64,000 nt of DNA from assembly GCF_000934605.2 (NCBI RefSeq), contig NZ_CP010897.2:124001-188000 (forward strand), read 5' to 3'. A model generated the notes under the pieces. It worked only from the letters and a program-made list of their open reading frames with translations. It ran no database searches and was not told the origin of the DNA. Both the position numbers and the translations under genes were made by a program. Below are positions 42,570 through 51,175 of this stretch, in pieces. Each line of letters opens with the position of its first letter. Within the stretch, counting starts at the first letter, position 1. Source of the stretch: Pandoraea vervacti. GTDB lineage: Bacteria > Pseudomonadota > Gammaproteobacteria > Burkholderiales > Burkholderiaceae.

Positions 42570-43646
42570 TCATGCCGGCGCTTGCCAGATCGCCGCATCG
42601 GCCGCATCGACGCGTTTGGGCAACAATCCCGCTTGCGTGAAGACGTCGGCAATGCGCTGCTGCTCGGCAATGGCCTCGCGCACGACCGGCTGCACGTCGT
42701 AGCTGCGACGCCTGTTCGCGGCCTCGACGGTGGCGGTGTCCAGCCCCCACACCGGTGCGAGTTGCACGGCCGCTTCACGCGGGTTGGTGCGTACCCACTG
42801 ACCGGTCTCGCGCAGCACACGATAGACCTCGCGCAACACGGCGTCGTGATCTCGCGCGAAGGCGGGCGTGGCGAGGTAGTAGCGCTGATAGCCTGCCAGG
42901 CCGCGCGCCGTGGTCAGCGTGCGCACCTTGTCCTGACGCTCCACGCTTGCCACGAAGGGGTCCCACGTTACCCAGGCGTCGACATTGCCGCTCGCGAAGG
43001 CGGCGCGCCCGTCGGCGGGTGTCAGATAGGCGGGTTGCACGTCGGTGATTCGTAGCCCGACGCTTTGCAGCGCCGCGATGAGCAAATAATGCACACCGGC
43101 GCCCTTGGTGACGGCCACACGCTTGCCCTTCAGATCGGCCAGCGTCTTGATCGGCGAATTTTGCGGCACGAGAATCGCCTCGGCATCGGGCGACGGTGTC
43201 TCGCGTGCGACGTAGGCGATGCGTGCACCGGCTGCCTGCGCGAACACGGGCACGGTGTCCGCAACGTCTGCCGAGAAGTCGATGCTGCCCACGTTGAGCG
43301 CTTCGAGCAACGGCAATCCGCTGGTGAACTCGTGCCAGGTGAGCGAGACGTTCAGCGGTGCAAGCGCCTGCGCAAGCGTGCCGCGCGCTTTGGCGAGCAC
43401 GATCAATGTCGACGACTTCTGATAGCCGATACGCAGCGTGAGCGGCGCATTGGCCGCGCGCGCATGTCCGCTCGACGTGAGCGCTGCGCCGACGCCGAAG
43501 GCGTTGACCACGCCGCCAGCCAGCATGGCGGTGCCCACACGCGCCAGGAAATGGCGGCGTGCCGGGCGTGGCAGGACCGTATTGGCGGCGCTGGTGTGAA
43601 CGGGGGCGTCGGTGAAGTCAGGCTGGCGAGTCATGGGCGAAGGCAT
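42570..43646 (-). CDS. ABC substrate-binding protein, aliphatic sulfonate (SsuA) type
   Basis: 358 residues. The signal region has a twin-arginine-like ARRHFLARVGTAML motif, cleavage near HARAA. The mature type II binding fold starts LTLRIGYQKSSTLIVLAKARG, followed by WHEFTSGLPLLEALNVGSIDF and VPVFAQAAGARIAYVARE, all SsuA/TauA-like. No permease or ATPase gene is adjacent, so it may serve a transporter elsewhere. The ATG at 43646 is used; ATG 43634 is an alternative. The terminator at 42288-42331 ends it. Confidence 0.88.
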   Translation of the reverse strand: MPSPMTRQPDFTDAPVHTSAANTVLPRPARRHFLARVGTAMLAGGVVNAFGVGAALTSSGHARAANAPLTLRIGYQKSSTLIVLAKARGTLAQALAPLNVSLTWHEFTSGLPLLEALNVGSIDFSADVADTVPVFAQAAGARIAYVARETPSPDAEAILVPQNSPIKTLADLKGKRVAVTKGAGVHYLLIAALQSVGLRITDVQPAYLTPADGRAAFASGNVDAWVTWDPFVASVERQDKVRTLTTARGLAGYQRYYLATPAFARDHDAVLREVYRVLRETGQWVRTNPREAAVQLAPVWGLDTATVEAANRRRSYDVQPVVREAIAEQQRIADVFTQAGLLPKRVDAADAAIWQAPA

Positions 43647-44202
43647 CGAAGTGAGGAAGCGTTGGGCGCTGGGCGTTCGGCGCGTTGCGCCGTCTCGATT
43701 TGTATCGCGACGCCTCGTCTCCCCGCCAATAAGCGATCCGACTTTGGATAGCGATGCCGAGGTCATATCGATATGACCGTCACAACGGCTTTTCGACTTG
43801 CCGGGATCCTTCGATATCGCCTGCTGAAACCGGCGAACCACGCATCAATCGGCCATGGAGACGGAAAACCGCGTCACCGTTGCATCTTCGCTCCTAGGGA
43901 AAACCCGCAATTTTCCGCGTCGATGCCGGGCAATAGCGATCCGATGTCGACAAATCAAACCGAATGCTTTCATTGCCTTACTGGCGATCCGCACCGATCT
44001 GGTGCTGTCGTGTTACGGCGTATTACAGAAAGTCTTGGGAATTCAGCAAGTTACCGTCACGCAGCCGTCTTGTAATGAAAATCATTCCTATTTATATTCG
44101 CACCCCAAATCGCTTGCCGTGGGTGTCGCGTCTGTCGATCGCCCGCTCACTTGCTGACTCACCTATTCGCTCAAACGCGGTTCACCCCGTCCCAAACTCA
44201 TC
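43647..44202. other. intergenic region with Fur-type promoter
   Basis: 556 bp with no credible gene. The right end holds the iron-regulated promoter of the siderophore receptor (44070-44098). The left 400 bp should contain the promoter of the SsuA-type gene; I see no clear motif there. Small frames in 43773-44157 lack homology. Confidence 0.6.
44070..44098 (+). promoter_or_regulatory. sigma70 promoter overlapped by a Fur box
   Basis: TTGTAA (44070-44075) and TATATT (44093-44098) are separated by exactly 17 bp. Overlapping them, 44071-44089 matches the Fur consensus at 13 of 19 positions with the core AATGAAAATCATT. Iron-loaded Fur would block the promoter; the TonB receptor ATG lies 105 nt downstream. 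Confidence 0.8.
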
Positions 44203-46449
44203 ATGATGCAACGCAAGCCGCTGGCTCTGGCGATGATGGCGCTCTTCGCCGCGCCGCTTACCCTTACCTACGCTACGCCCGCGATGGCGCAAAGCGCCGC
44301 ACCCAACGTCGATTCGACTGCGCCCGTCACCGCGACGACTGCTGCCGCCACCCCCGCCAGCCCGGCAGCCGCCTTGCCGCAGACCGAGGTCTCCGGCGCA
44401 TCGATCCGTGAGGAGTACCAGCGCGACGTGTCCACCGTCGGCGCCAAGGTGCCCACGGCCATCCGTGACATTCCGCAGTCGGTGACTGTCATCGACAAGG
44501 CGGTGATGCAGGCGCAGGGTGCGACGACGTTTGCGGATGCACTGCGCAACTCGCCCGCCATCACGCTCGGCGGCGCGGAGGGCGGTCAGATCGGCAACAA
44601 CATCAACCTGCGAGGGTTCAACGCGCGCACCGACATCTATCTCGACGGCTTTCGCGACCGTGGTCAGTACTATCGCGACACGTTCGATCTCGATGCCATC
44701 GAGGTGCTCGAAGGCCCGTCGTCGATGCTCTTCGGGCGTGGCTCGACCGGCGGCGTCATCAATCAGGTGAGCAAGCAGGCCAACCTCAAGCCGCTCAACG
44801 AAGTGTCGGGCACCATTGGCACGAACGACCGGTATCGCGGTTCGTTCGACTTCAGTCGCCCGCTCTCGGACACGGCGGCATTCCGGATCAATGGCTTCGC
44901 GCAGGACATCCACACGACGCGCGACGTCATGTACAACCAGGACTGGGGCGTGGCGCCAACGCTCAAGCTGGGTATCGGCACACCCACGCAAATCACGCTC
45001 TCCGCGCTGATCCAGCACAACCGCGACATGGCGGACTACGGTACCGTCGGCTTCAGTGGCAACCCGTTGCCGATCTCGAAAAACCAGTTCTACGGCCTGA
45101 CGACCGATCGCACCGTGCAGGACGTCATGAGCTTCACCGCGAAGATCGAACACAAGGTCGACGACAGCCTGAAGATCACGAATCAGACGAACTACAGCCG
45201 TTACGTGATCGACGCCATCGAAACGTCGGCGCACGCAGTGGGCATTGCCAACGGCAAGGGCGGTTTCACCACCTTGCCCACGGGGCCGACGGCGGGCCTT
45301 CCGTCGTATTCGCTCGATCAGCTCTTCGTGCAGTTGCAAAGCCATGATCGTCAGATCACCGACACGGCATTGTTCAACCAGACCGACATCGTGAAGACGT
45401 TCGACACGGGGCCGCTCAAACACACGCTGATCGCCGGGGCCGAGTTCGGGCGCGACACCTACGAGAACCAGACATATCTGCGCACGGGCGCGGGGCAGTC
45501 GTCAGGATTTCTCGGCTGGATTCCGGCCAGCAGCACGGCGTACTACGCGAATTTGCCGAACGTCACGACGTCCACCGGTAACTTTGCGCAGGGTTCGGCC
45601 GAAACCGTGGCGTTTTACGCGAACGACACGATCGAGCTCAACAAGCACTGGAAAGTCGTGGGTGGCCTGCGCTGGGATCGCTACAAGGCGCAGCTCTCGA
45701 ACAGCATCAGCGCGCCGGGGTACTCGACGCAGACCGTCAACTACACGAGTGTGCGCACCGGACTCATCTATCAGCCGAGCGAAGCGCAGTCGTACTACTT
45801 CTCCTACGGAACATCGTTCAATCCGTCGCTCGAAGCGCTGACGGTGACCAACAACACGCAAGCGCTGGCACCGGAGACGAACGAGTCGTTCGAAGTGGGC
45901 AGCAAGTGGAATCTGTTCGACGACAACCTGTCGATCAACACCGCGCTCTTTCAGGTGACGAAGCGCAATGCGCGTACGCAGACCGGCACGACGGGCGAGT
46001 ACACCAACGCGGGCAAGGTTCGCATTCGCGGCGCGGAGCTGAGCGCCACCGGGCATCTCACGTCGAACTGGCAGGTCATGGGCGGCTACATGTTCCTGAA
46101 CTCGCAGGTCTTGCAGGCGAACGACGGAACGCAGGGCAACGTGCTCGCCAATACGCCACGTCACTCGCTCACGCTTTGGTCGACGTACACGCTGGGCCAC
46201 TGGGAGGTCGGCGGTGGCATGAACTACATGTCGATGCGCTACGCGGCCAACACGAACCTGATCCGCGTGGGTGGCTACACGCGCTGGGACGCCACCGTGG
46301 CCTACCATCAGCCCAAGTACGACATCCGCTTCAATCTGCTCAATGTCTTTAACAAGACCTACTGGGACGGGCTGATTCAGTCCGACGGCGGGCGCGCCAC
46401 CCCCGGCATCGGACGCACGGCGTTGCTCACGGGCACGTACCGGTTCTGA
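44203..46449 (+). CDS. TonB-dependent siderophore receptor (Fiu/PiuA type)
   Basis: 748 residues. Signal peptide about 1-30 (ATPAMAQS). The plug domain (about 80-210) includes VPTAIRDIPQSVTVIDKAVM, NINLRGFNARTDIYLDGFRD and IEVLEGPSSMLFGRGSTGG. The remaining 22-strand barrel ends in the aromatic RTALLTGTYRF needed for outer-membrane insertion. The Fur promoter upstream and the PiuC-like dioxygenase downstream support a catecholate siderophore receptor role, as in PiuA-PiuC and Fiu-YbiX pairs. Two adjacent ATG codons start the gene. Ligand not determined. Confidence 0.92.
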   Translation: MMQRKPLALAMMALFAAPLTLTYATPAMAQSAAPNVDSTAPVTATTAAATPASPAAALPQTEVSGASIREEYQRDVSTVGAKVPTAIRDIPQSVTVIDKAVMQAQGATTFADALRNSPAITLGGAEGGQIGNNINLRGFNARTDIYLDGFRDRGQYYRDTFDLDAIEVLEGPSSMLFGRGSTGGVINQVSKQANLKPLNEVSGTIGTNDRYRGSFDFSRPLSDTAAFRINGFAQDIHTTRDVMYNQDWGVAPTLKLGIGTPTQITLSALIQHNRDMADYGTVGFSGNPLPISKNQFYGLTTDRTVQDVMSFTAKIEHKVDDSLKITNQTNYSRYVIDAIETSAHAVGIANGKGGFTTLPTGPTAGLPSYSLDQLFVQLQSHDRQITDTALFNQTDIVKTFDTGPLKHTLIAGAEFGRDTYENQTYLRTGAGQSSGFLGWIPASSTAYYANLPNVTTSTGNFAQGSAETVAFYANDTIELNKHWKVVGGLRWDRYKAQLSNSISAPGYSTQTVNYTSVRTGLIYQPSEAQSYYFSYGTSFNPSLEALTVTNNTQALAPETNESFEVGSKWNLFDDNLSINTALFQVTKRNARTQTGTTGEYTNAGKVRIRGAELSATGHLTSNWQVMGGYMFLNSQVLQANDGTQGNVLANTPRHSLTLWSTYTLGHWEVGGGMNYMSMRYAANTNLIRVGGYTRWDATVAYHQPKYDIRFNLLNVFNKTYWDGLIQSDGGRATPGIGRTALLTGTYRF

Positions 46450-46561
46450 GCGTGGGCCTGCATGAAATGACGCACAATACGGGGCGCGAGACGGTCGGAT
46501 CACCGCATGCGGGGAATCCGCCGGGTTCGCGCCTCGTGCCTTTCCTCGAAGGACGCCGCCA

Positions 46562-47248
46562 ATGCTGCTCCAAATTCCGAATGTCCTGAGCGCCGATCAG
46601 GTGCGTTGGGTCCGCGCAAAGCTCGATGCTGCCGGCGACGCCTGGGTCGACGGGCTCGCTACGGCGGGTTATCAGGGCGCGCCCGTCAAACAGAACCAGC
46701 AGATCGACGAGCGCTCGCCGATTGCGCACGAGCTGGGCGACGTCGTCCTCGGCGCGCTGGAGCGCCATCCACGCTTCATCAGCGCGGCGCTGCCCAACAA
46801 GGTCTATGCGCCGATGTTCAATCGCTATGGCGAAGGCATGCACTTCGGCAACCATGTGGATGGCGCGATCCGACTGCAACCGGGCAGCGGCATGCGCATT
46901 CGTACCGACATCTCCGCGACGCTGTTTCTCGCCTCGCCGGATGAGTACGACGGCGGGGAGCTCGTCATCGAAGACCAGTACGGCGCGCACGCGGTCAAGC
47001 TCGCGGCCGGCGACATGGCGCTCTATCCCGCAACGAGTCTGCATCGCGTGAACCCGATCACGCGCGGTGTGCGCGTCGGCTGCTTTTTCTGGGTGCAGAG
47101 TCTGGTGCGCGACGACACGCAGCGCACGTTGCTCTTCGACATGGACAATGCCATTCAGCGCCTGAATTCGACCGATGCGGACGAGACGGCGCGGCGCACG
47201 CTCGTCGGGTGTTACCACAACCTGCTGCGGATCTGGAGCGAGACCTGA
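46562..47248 (+). CDS. piuC: Fe(II)/2-oxoglutarate-dependent dioxygenase, PiuC/YbiX family
   Basis: 228 residues. The iron ligands are visible as His and Asp in HFGNHVDGAIR (about residues 98-102) and a distal His in ATSLHRVNPITRGVR, which also supplies the 2-oxoglutarate Arg. Length and the C-terminal CYHNLLRIWSET fit the PKHD-type hydroxylase YbiX/PiuC. It follows the siderophore receptor by 112 nt, the classical arrangement; in Pseudomonas these pairs affect uptake of siderophore-conjugated drugs (established for PiuA). Its substrate is unknown. Confidence 0.93.
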   Translation: MLLQIPNVLSADQVRWVRAKLDAAGDAWVDGLATAGYQGAPVKQNQQIDERSPIAHELGDVVLGALERHPRFISAALPNKVYAPMFNRYGEGMHFGNHVDGAIRLQPGSGMRIRTDISATLFLASPDEYDGGELVIEDQYGAHAVKLAAGDMALYPATSLHRVNPITRGVRVGCFFWVQSLVRDDTQRTLLFDMDNAIQRLNSTDADETARRTLVGCYHNLLRIWSET

Positions 47249-47250
47249 CG

Positions 47251-47288
47251 CAAAAAAACGCCCGGCCCCGGTGAAGGGGGGCGGGCGT
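47251..47288 (-). terminator. intrinsic terminator downstream of Spy-like gene
   Basis: ACGCCCGGCCCC and GGGGGGCGGGCGT pair around a short loop, with one G/C mismatch. On the minus strand the stem is followed by seven T. It lies 77 nt after the Spy-like gene stop and just after the convergent piuC gene, for which the hairpin may also serve. Confidence 0.8.
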
Positions 47289-47364
47289 CCCACAACATGC
47301 CGGGCGGTCGTGCCCGGCGGCGCTGGTCTCGCGCTTATGGTGCTTTACGGGTGCCTTATGGTGC

Positions 47365-47940
47365 CTATTGCGCCTGACCGGCGGGGGCCGGTGCCGGAGA
47401 CGGTGCGGGTGCGGGCGCTCCCTTGTGCATCGAGTCGCGACGCTGCATCGCCTTTTCGTGCCACGCCTTCATCTTGGTCCAGCGTGCCTTGATGGCGTTG
47501 CTCACGATCGTCTTCTGATCGTTGTTCAGGCCGTTATACACGTTCAACCATGCGTCTTCGGTCTGGCTGCGAAGCTGGCGGTTCTGATCGAACACCTTCT
47601 CGCGCGCGGCGCGCATGCCGGCCAGATCGAGGACTTGCTGGTCCTTCGTCTGCGCGATCATCTGGCGGAACTGCTCGCCGTTCTTGCGCATGGCTTCGTG
47701 ATTCTGCTTCGACGTTGCCACCGCCTGTTGCCAGGCCTGCTCCTGTTGCGCGTTGAGCTTCAATTGGTCGTGCAGCTTGCTGATGTTGCCCAGGCCCCAG
47801 GGGCCGTGGTCGCCGCGCATGTGGTGCATGGCGGCGTGCGCTCCGGTGGCCGGCGCAGGGGTGTCGGCGGCATGGGCGACACCGAACATCGCGGTGGCGG
47901 CAACGATGGCCGACGCGGCGGCGATCTTCAGTTTGCGCAT
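47365..47940 (-). CDS. Spy/CpxP-like periplasmic protein
   Basis: 191 residues. Signal peptide 1-24 (cleavage after VAHA). The mature protein is helical and rich in Gln, with two LTXXQ-like motifs: LKLNAQQEQAW (about 60-70) and LNNDQKTIV (about 138-146), the mark of the Spy/CpxP fold. Spy is an ATP-independent periplasmic chaperone, CpxP a brake on envelope-stress signalling. The C-terminal 20 residues are a Pro-Ala repeat (APAPSPAPAPAG), possibly a flexible tail. Confidence 0.82.
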   Translation of the reverse strand: MRKLKIAAASAIVAATAMFGVAHAADTPAPATGAHAAMHHMRGDHGPWGLGNISKLHDQLKLNAQQEQAWQQAVATSKQNHEAMRKNGEQFRQMIAQTKDQQVLDLAGMRAAREKVFDQNRQLRSQTEDAWLNVYNGLNNDQKTIVSNAIKARWTKMKAWHEKAMQRRDSMHKGAPAPAPSPAPAPAGQAQ

Positions 47941-48077
47941 GGTATTGACTCCTATCGATACTGCCGGAATTGGCAGTTTCAGAGTAAGTCATCAGCGCGC
48001 CTGAGACGTTGCAAAGTGCAACGGCTGTATTACCTGGCGTTACCAGCGCCCGCGTTCGCAACATTCCGAAACGACTC

Positions 48078-48159
48078 GGCCCGCCCTTGGCCAATCCGTC
48101 GACAGGTTTGGCAGGGGCGGGCCGTCAGGGCGACACGCGAGACAGCTCGCGCGTCGCCC
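48078..48159. other. two GC-rich inverted repeats downstream of doxX
   Basis: GGCCCGCCC (48078-48086) pairs with GGGCGGGCC (48115-48123) across 28 nt. Next to it GGGCGACACGCGA (48128-48140) pairs with TCGCGCGTCGCCC (48147-48159), one mismatch, 6-nt loop. The second lies 49 nt after the doxX stop on the minus strand and may act as a terminator without a U-tract. Confidence 0.45.
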
Positions 48160-48207
48160 GGTTCCCATGCGTTTCGCTTCGGGCGAGCGCGTGGTGTGCG
48201 TTGCCGA

Positions 48208-48615
48208 TCAGTCCCAGGCGCCGCGTCCGCCCGATACGCTGTAACGCCCCGCGCCGAAGAGAATCACGCACAGGCCGGTGAACAGGTAGAAGCCTTGCAG
48301 CTCCAGCGCCCAGCCGCCGGTCTTCGACAGGTCGCCCAGTTGGCTCAGGTGAACCAGACCGAAGGCCACGATCATGTTGCCGACCACGAGCAGGCCGCCC
48401 AGACGGGTGAGCACGCCGAGAATCAGCAGGACCGGGGCGAGCACTTCGCCCAGGTAGGCGCCGTAGGCGAGAAACGACGGCAGACCGTGCGACGTGATCA
48501 TGCCCTCGATGAAGCCGACACCGTTGATGACTTTGCTGACGCCGTGAAACAGCAGCAGGATACCGAGGGTTAGACGCAGGATCAGTTTGCCGAGATCGTC
48601 TCTGGTGCTCTGCAT
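48208..48615 (-). CDS. DoxX family membrane protein
   Basis: 135 residues with four membrane segments. ATG 48615 follows AAGGAG at ideal spacing. Family blocks are LGKLILRLTLGILLLFHGVSK and LGEVLAPVLLILGVLTRLGG, with a GGWALELQGFYLFTGLCVILFG final helix. DoxX/DoxD relatives are quinone-linked or redox-stress membrane proteins; the exact role of this one is unknown. Confidence 0.88.
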   Translation of the reverse strand: MQSTRDDLGKLILRLTLGILLLFHGVSKVINGVGFIEGMITSHGLPSFLAYGAYLGEVLAPVLLILGVLTRLGGLLVVGNMIVAFGLVHLSQLGDLSKTGGWALELQGFYLFTGLCVILFGAGRYSVSGGRGAWD

Positions 48616-49017
48616 GGTGAAGGCTCCTTCTTGACTCGCTTGTTCGCGTAAGGGGGCTGACAGGTAACGGAGTGGCACGCCTTTGACTCCGCCGAAGCAG
48701 GAGACGGTTGGGAGACGAGTCGGTGTGCCGGCCAAATGGGCACCACTGTATCAAATCGTTACGACCCTGTCTGCGGGTGTCCCAACGATTTCATGGACAT
48801 AGTGCAAAGCCGCCCTGTCGCCCGGATTACAAGCCGTTACTTTTCGGACTGCCGCGTTACACGACGGCTGTCGGCGCGGCGTTCGCGGGCGTCGTTAATC
48901 CGCATAAGGACGCAGCAAATCGCCGGCAATCCCGCCGGCGGGCCCCGTCCCCCCGTCCCCCCGTCAATCTCGACGAAGCGCAAACGCCGCAAGGCATAAA
49001 GGCATAAGGATTTCACC
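48616..49017. other. intergenic region between doxX and the repeat-containing secreted protein
   Basis: 402 bp, divergent neighbours. Contains a short CCCCCCGT tandem (about 48943-48965) and GCCGGC-AATCCC-GCCGGC (48922-48939) close to the secreted-protein start; AAGGA ribosome binding site at about 49006-49010. No gene or strong promoter recognised. Confidence 0.5.
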
Positions 49018-49605
49018 ATGAACGTTCGTAAAACTCTGATTCTGAGCGCTGTGACCGTGGCCCTCGGCGGTGTGTTCGCCTCGCAGGCTTTCGCTCAGGG
49101 CACCGCTGCGCAAACGTCGCGCGATGTTCATCAGCAGCAACGTATCGAGAACGGTCTGAAGAGCGGTCAGCTGACGACCAAGGAAGCGTCGAGCCTCGAA
49201 AAGGGCGAATCAAAGATCGACAGGATGGAGGCCCACGCCGACAAGACCGGCGACACCGCTGCCCAAAAGGCGCGCATCGCCCAGGCGCAGAACAAGGAAA
49301 GCGCGAAGATCGATCAGCTCAAGCACAACGATCGCGTGGCGAACCCGACGACGAAGTCCTCCGAGCGCATGCAGGCCGACGTGCAGCGCAACGTGAATCA
49401 GGAGAAACGCATCGCCCAGGGGCAGGCGGCCGGTACGTTGAATAACAGGCAGGTCGGCAGTCTCGAGAAGGGACAGGCGCATGTCGATGCGGCCGAGGCC
49501 AAGGCCGCCGGCAATGGCCATGTGAGCGCGGGCGAGCAAGCCGGTATTGCGCACAAGGAGAACCAGCAGAGCCAGCGTATCCATCAGGAAAAGACGAACG
49601 GATAA
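49018..49605 (+). CDS. secreted protein with internal duplication, function unknown
   Basis: 195 residues. Signal peptide 1-26 (LGGVFASQAFAQG). Mature part has two related halves: about 36-102 (VHQQQRIENGLKSGQLTTKE, SLEKGESKIDRMEAHA) and about 121-190 (VNQEKRIAQGQAAGTLNNRQ, SLEKGQAHVDAAEAKA). Each half is a charged helical hairpin with a Q-x-R-I-x-x-G-x-x-x-G motif. It has many Lys, Gln and Ala, no Cys or Trp. Similar small repeat proteins occur in Burkholderia relatives, but I cannot name a function; periplasmic structural or stress role is a guess. A terminator follows. Confidence 0.8.
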   Translation: MNVRKTLILSAVTVALGGVFASQAFAQGTAAQTSRDVHQQQRIENGLKSGQLTTKEASSLEKGESKIDRMEAHADKTGDTAAQKARIAQAQNKESAKIDQLKHNDRVANPTTKSSERMQADVQRNVNQEKRIAQGQAAGTLNNRQVGSLEKGQAHVDAAEAKAAGNGHVSAGEQAGIAHKENQQSQRIHQEKTNG

Positions 49606-49647
49606 GCCTCTTGCGGCTCCTGTGGCCGCCTGCCGTTTCATCGTCCC

Positions 49648-49684
49648 CAGCGCCACCCCTTGCCCGGGTGGCGCTGGTGTTTTG
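49648..49684 (+). terminator. intrinsic terminator
   Basis: CAGCGCCACCC and GGGTGGCGCTG form an 11-bp perfect stem with a 7-nt loop, followed by GTGTTTTGC. Ends the transcript of the internally repeated secreted protein. Confidence 0.85.
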
Positions 49685-49735
49685 CGGCTATCATCGGCGT
49701 CACGATAACGACAGTGGCAATGGAGGCCGGACACA

Positions 49736-50137
49736 ATGGAGCTGGTGCAAGCGCAGAAGATGCTCGAAGAACTCGTATCGCCTTGGGTGCGGCAACTGAA
49801 TTTGCAGGTCGAGGCCGTTGGGTCCGAGCAGAGCGAGTTGCGATTGCCCTTCGATGCGGCGTTCAAACATGGCGGCGGCGTGATCTGCGGACAGGTATTC
49901 ATGGCCGTCGCCGATACGGCCATGGTCGTGGCATTGTCCGCCGCGCTCGGCGGCTTCCAGCCGATGACGACGGTCACGCTCAACACCCAATTCATGCGTC
50001 CCGTCACGGATGGCGATCTGCGCGTGATCGCGCGGATTCTGCGTCGCGGCAAGAATCTGGTATTCGGCGAGATCGAGATATTCGATGCGTCCGGCAAGAT
50101 GGCCGTGCATGCGACGACGACTTACGCGCTGCTGTAA
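49736..50137 (+). CDS. PaaI family hotdog-fold thioesterase
   Basis: 133 residues. The hotdog core reads LPFDAAFKHGGGVICGQVFMAVADTAM, with the Asp in VADTAM as the likely general base, and LNTQFMRPVTDGDLRVIARI as the second half. It should hydrolyse an acyl-CoA, substrate unknown. GGAGG is 10 nt upstream of the ATG. The patatin gene follows after 27 nt, so the two may be co-transcribed in a lipid-related pair. Confidence 0.88.
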   Translation: MELVQAQKMLEELVSPWVRQLNLQVEAVGSEQSELRLPFDAAFKHGGGVICGQVFMAVADTAMVVALSAALGGFQPMTTVTLNTQFMRPVTDGDLRVIARILRRGKNLVFGEIEIFDASGKMAVHATTTYALL

Positions 50138-50164
50138 CGGGACCATTGCCTGTCGGGGGAACCG

Positions 50165-51028
50165 ATGTTCGATCAGATCGTATTTGCCGGTGGCGGCAAC
50201 CGCTGCTGGTGGCAAGCGGGATTCTGGGAGCGGGTCACGCGCGAGGTGCCGCTACGTCCGCGCGTGATTACCGGCATTTCAGCCGGGGCGGCGACCGCGT
50301 GCATGCTGCACATGCGGGAATCCGGCTGGGTGATGGATTACTACCGGCAGGTGCTCGCCGGGAATCGCAAGAATGCCTACTGGGGCAACCTGCTGCGCGG
50401 CGAGCGCGTGTTTCCGCACTATCGTATCTATCGGCAGGCACTGCTCGACATCTACGACGGTCAGCTCGACAAGCTCGCCGCCGGCCCGGAGATTCGCGTG
50501 GGCGTGTCGCATATCCCGCGCTGGCTCGGACCCCGCACGGCGACGGCGGCCGGACTCGTCGCTTACAACATCGATAAGCACTGGCGTCGCACACTGCATC
50601 CGACGCTTGCCCGCAGCCTCGGTTTTCGTCCCGAATTCGTACGTGCGCAGGATTGCCGGACCACAGACGAACTGGCCGACCTGATGCTGCAATCGTCCTG
50701 CACGCCGCCATTCACGCCGATTTTGCGGCGGGACGGCCGGGCCGTGCTCGATGGCGGGATGGTCGATAACGTGCCGGTCGACGCGCTCGATGCCACGCCG
50801 GGACAAGTGCTGGTGCTGGTCACGCGGCGTTATCCGCGTGCGCAGATCTTCACGCAGCACCACGCGGGGCAGGACCGGCTGTATGTGCAGCCGTCCGAGC
50901 CCGTACCGATTTCAAGCTGGGATTACACGCGGCCCGAGCGAATGGGGCCCGCCCATGCGCTGGGAAGCAAAGATGGCGAGACGTTCTTGCGGCATCTGGA
51001 TTCGCTGAAGTCGCCGCTCGTCGGTTGA
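50165..51028 (+). CDS. patatin-like phospholipase
   Basis: 287 residues. The oxyanion loop is IVFAGGGNRCWW, the nucleophile elbow ITGISAGAATA (Ser in G-x-S-x-G, about residue 40), and the catalytic Asp in VLDGGMVDNVPVDAL (about residue 198), giving the Ser-Asp dyad of patatins. The loop has Asn-Arg-Cys after the Gly-rich turn rather than the usual basic pair, slightly unusual. No signal peptide, so cytoplasmic. Substrate is probably a membrane lipid or acyl ester. Confidence 0.9.
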   Translation: MFDQIVFAGGGNRCWWQAGFWERVTREVPLRPRVITGISAGAATACMLHMRESGWVMDYYRQVLAGNRKNAYWGNLLRGERVFPHYRIYRQALLDIYDGQLDKLAAGPEIRVGVSHIPRWLGPRTATAAGLVAYNIDKHWRRTLHPTLARSLGFRPEFVRAQDCRTTDELADLMLQSSCTPPFTPILRRDGRAVLDGGMVDNVPVDALDATPGQVLVLVTRRYPRAQIFTQHHAGQDRLYVQPSEPVPISSWDYTRPERMGPAHALGSKDGETFLRHLDSLKSPLVG

Positions 51029-51084
51029 TCTGACGGCCTTCTCGTCGATTTCCCTCGTCAACCGAGCGGCGGAGTACATGACCG

Positions 51085-51112
51085 GCGGATCGCCATGGGG
51101 TGGGCGATCCGC
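51085..51112 (+). terminator. hairpin after patatin gene
   Basis: GCGGATCGCC and GGCGATCCGC form a 10-bp perfect stem with an 8-nt loop, followed by AGTTTCAC. Weak U-tract, but the position between convergent genes supports termination. Confidence 0.6.
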
Positions 51113-51175
51113 AGTTTCACAGAGTGCAGTGCACCGTGCACCGTGAGAATCAACGACGCAAGTCGGCGATGCAAA

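Noticed and set aside
43773..44157. Small frames upstream of the TonB receptor
   Set aside because: Overlap the Fur promoter and have no recognisable domain.
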